A stretch of DNA of 64,000 nucleotides. Source: CAYFFO01 sp964342485. GTDB taxonomy: Bacteria > Chloroflexota > Dehalococcoidia > Lucifugimonadales > CAJWER01. Positions within the stretch are counted from its first letter, which is position 1. Each line of letters opens with the position of its first letter. The stretch lies in assembly GCA_964342485.1 (NCBI GenBank), contig CAYFFO010000001.1, positions 69,344-133,343 on the forward strand. The letters run 5' to 3'. The notes under the pieces are model-generated. The model did not search any database. It was not told where the DNA came from and saw nothing but the letters and a program-made list of their open reading frames with translations. Shown here piece by piece: positions 63,378-64,000 of this stretch. Made by a program: the position numbers and the translations under genes.

Positions 63378-64000
63378 ATGGAAACTAGTCTAGCATTCAC
63401 GTCTGCAACTGAAATACGCCGCTTGTTTTTAAATAAAGAATTATCTCCGGTGGAGTTGACTCGACTTTTCCTTGACCGGATCGATGCCATAGATGGGCAA
63501 CTGAATTCTTATCTGACCATTTCTGCAGAGGAAGCTCTTGATCTTGCTCGGGAAGCAGAAAAAGCCATGATGAACGGGATTGATAAAGGACCCCTGCATG
63601 GAGTTCCGGTGTCGATCAAGGACCTAGAAATGACTAAGGGGACTCGAACAACCGGAGGTTCATTGATTTACCGAGATCGTATACCTACCGCTGATTCAAC
63701 AGTGGTGGAACGAGTTAGGGCAGCTGGAGCTATAATCCTAGGCAAAACGAACACACCAGAATTTGGATTATTAGGACACACACAAAACTTACTGGGAGAT
63801 CATTGCCGGAATCCTTGGAACGCAGAGTTAACTACTGGCGGCTCGAGTGGTGGAGCGGGGTCATCTTTAGCAGCCGGACTTTGTTCTCTTGCAACCGGTA
63901 GTGATGGAGGTGGTTCTATAAGAATTCCAGCCTCTTTTTGTGGTATATATGGGATTAAGCCGACACAGGGCAGGGTGCCATTATATCCAGGTATTTCGGG
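63378..64000 (+). CDS. Amidase signature family enzyme, 5' part
   Basis: The first 207 residues of an amidase; the gene runs off the right edge. The catalytic Lys is in LHGVPVSIKDL, and the signature TTGGSSGGAGSSLAAG carries the cis-Ser, with the nucleophile Ser in SDGGGSIRIPASFCG. The N-terminal SPVELTRLFLDRIDAID is typical. The family hydrolyses amides; it includes the GatA subunit of Glu-tRNA(Gln) amidotransferase, but the opening residues look more like a stand-alone amidase. It diverges from the methyl-transfer operon with 154 bp between. Confidence 0.9.
   Translation, partial: METSLAFTSATEIRRLFLNKELSPVELTRLFLDRIDAIDGQLNSYLTISAEEALDLAREAEKAMMNGIDKGPLHGVPVSIKDLEMTKGTRTTGGSLIYRDRIPTADSTVVERVRAAGAIILGKTNTPEFGLLGHTQNLLGDHCRNPWNAELTTGGSSGGAGSSLAAGLCSLATGSDGGGSIRIPASFCGIYGIKPTQGRVPLYPGIS

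Noticed and set aside
1..64000. CRISPR array, insertion sequence, prophage or integron
   Set aside because: No spaced direct repeats, transposase, integrase or phage genes were found on either strand.

Overview
The window reads as a chromosomal scaffold piece from an AT-rich bacterium, most likely a Chloroflexota lineage of the marine SAR202/Dehalococcoidia kind. The evidence for this is indirect: an 11-subunit complex I without NuoEFG, a very large DUF2298/glycosyltransferase-39-like membrane protein, Asp-box sialidase-like enzymes, an enolase-superfamily dehydratase, a hydroxyacid-oxoacid transhydrogenase, many TTG starts, and a corrinoid/ASKHA methyl-transfer operon. No transposon, prophage or CRISPR array was seen. 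Five runs of exactly 100 N interrupt the sequence. Two of them (in obgE and carB) are flanked by the same 55 bp on both sides, so nothing is really missing there and both genes are intact once 155 bp are removed. The other three hide real sequence.

Layout. 1-2157: remnants of a Gfo/Idh/MocA oxidoreductase and a sialidase-like gene, an MFS carrier and tRNA-Pro(CGG). 2450-6507: aldehyde dehydrogenase, gamma-glutamyltransferase-like enzyme and an MDR dehydrogenase. 6783-10169: a phosphatidylinositol-type lipid pair (GT4 glycosyltransferase and CDP-alcohol phosphatidyltransferase) and a surface metallopeptidase with a Cys/helix/basic C-terminal tail. 10176-13700: dipeptide-type ABC importer (two permeases and a binding lipoprotein). 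13767-15310: prfB with a programmed +1 frameshift, and rpsU. 15351-21482: inositol monophosphatase, enolase-superfamily dehydratase, Fe-alcohol dehydrogenase, a stand-alone RAM domain, a sulfide:quinone-reductase-like flavoprotein and a sulfite-oxidase-type molybdoenzyme. 21568-30817: a housekeeping run read leftward (dnaA, obgE, nadD, pyrE, histidine phosphatase, DUF2298 protein) with DnaA boxes beside dnaA. 31226-39922: a glycerol-1-phosphate-dehydrogenase-like gene and the pyrR-pyrB-pyrC-carA-carB operon behind a recognisable PyrR leader. 40169-42793: Nudix, GNAT, cupin and PIG-L genes. 42903-53035: nuoABCDHIJKLMN. 53148-56236: sialidase, SDR and 2-hydroxyacid dehydrogenase. 56351-63223: the corrinoid methyl-transfer operon. 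63378-64000: start of an amidase.

The most interesting part is 56351-63223. One leftward operon encodes homocysteine methyltransferase, pterin-binding methyltransferase and B12-binding modules as separate proteins. These correspond to the first three modules of methionine synthase MetH, so this looks like a split MetH. A [2Fe-2S]/ASKHA protein would replace the AdoMet-dependent reactivation module. Added to this are an MtaA-like zinc methyltransferase, a PF13769-like protein and two unrecognised proteins. One has twin CGxxH motifs. The other is a four-cysteine small ORF with no ATG, GTG or TTG codon, preceded by a Shine-Dalgarno-like sequence at an ATT codon.

The second strong signal is the pyrR leader. 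It holds an exact match to the PyrR-binding loop consensus, a competing 10-bp pairing, a terminator-like hairpin and a hairpin that covers the pyrR ribosome binding site.
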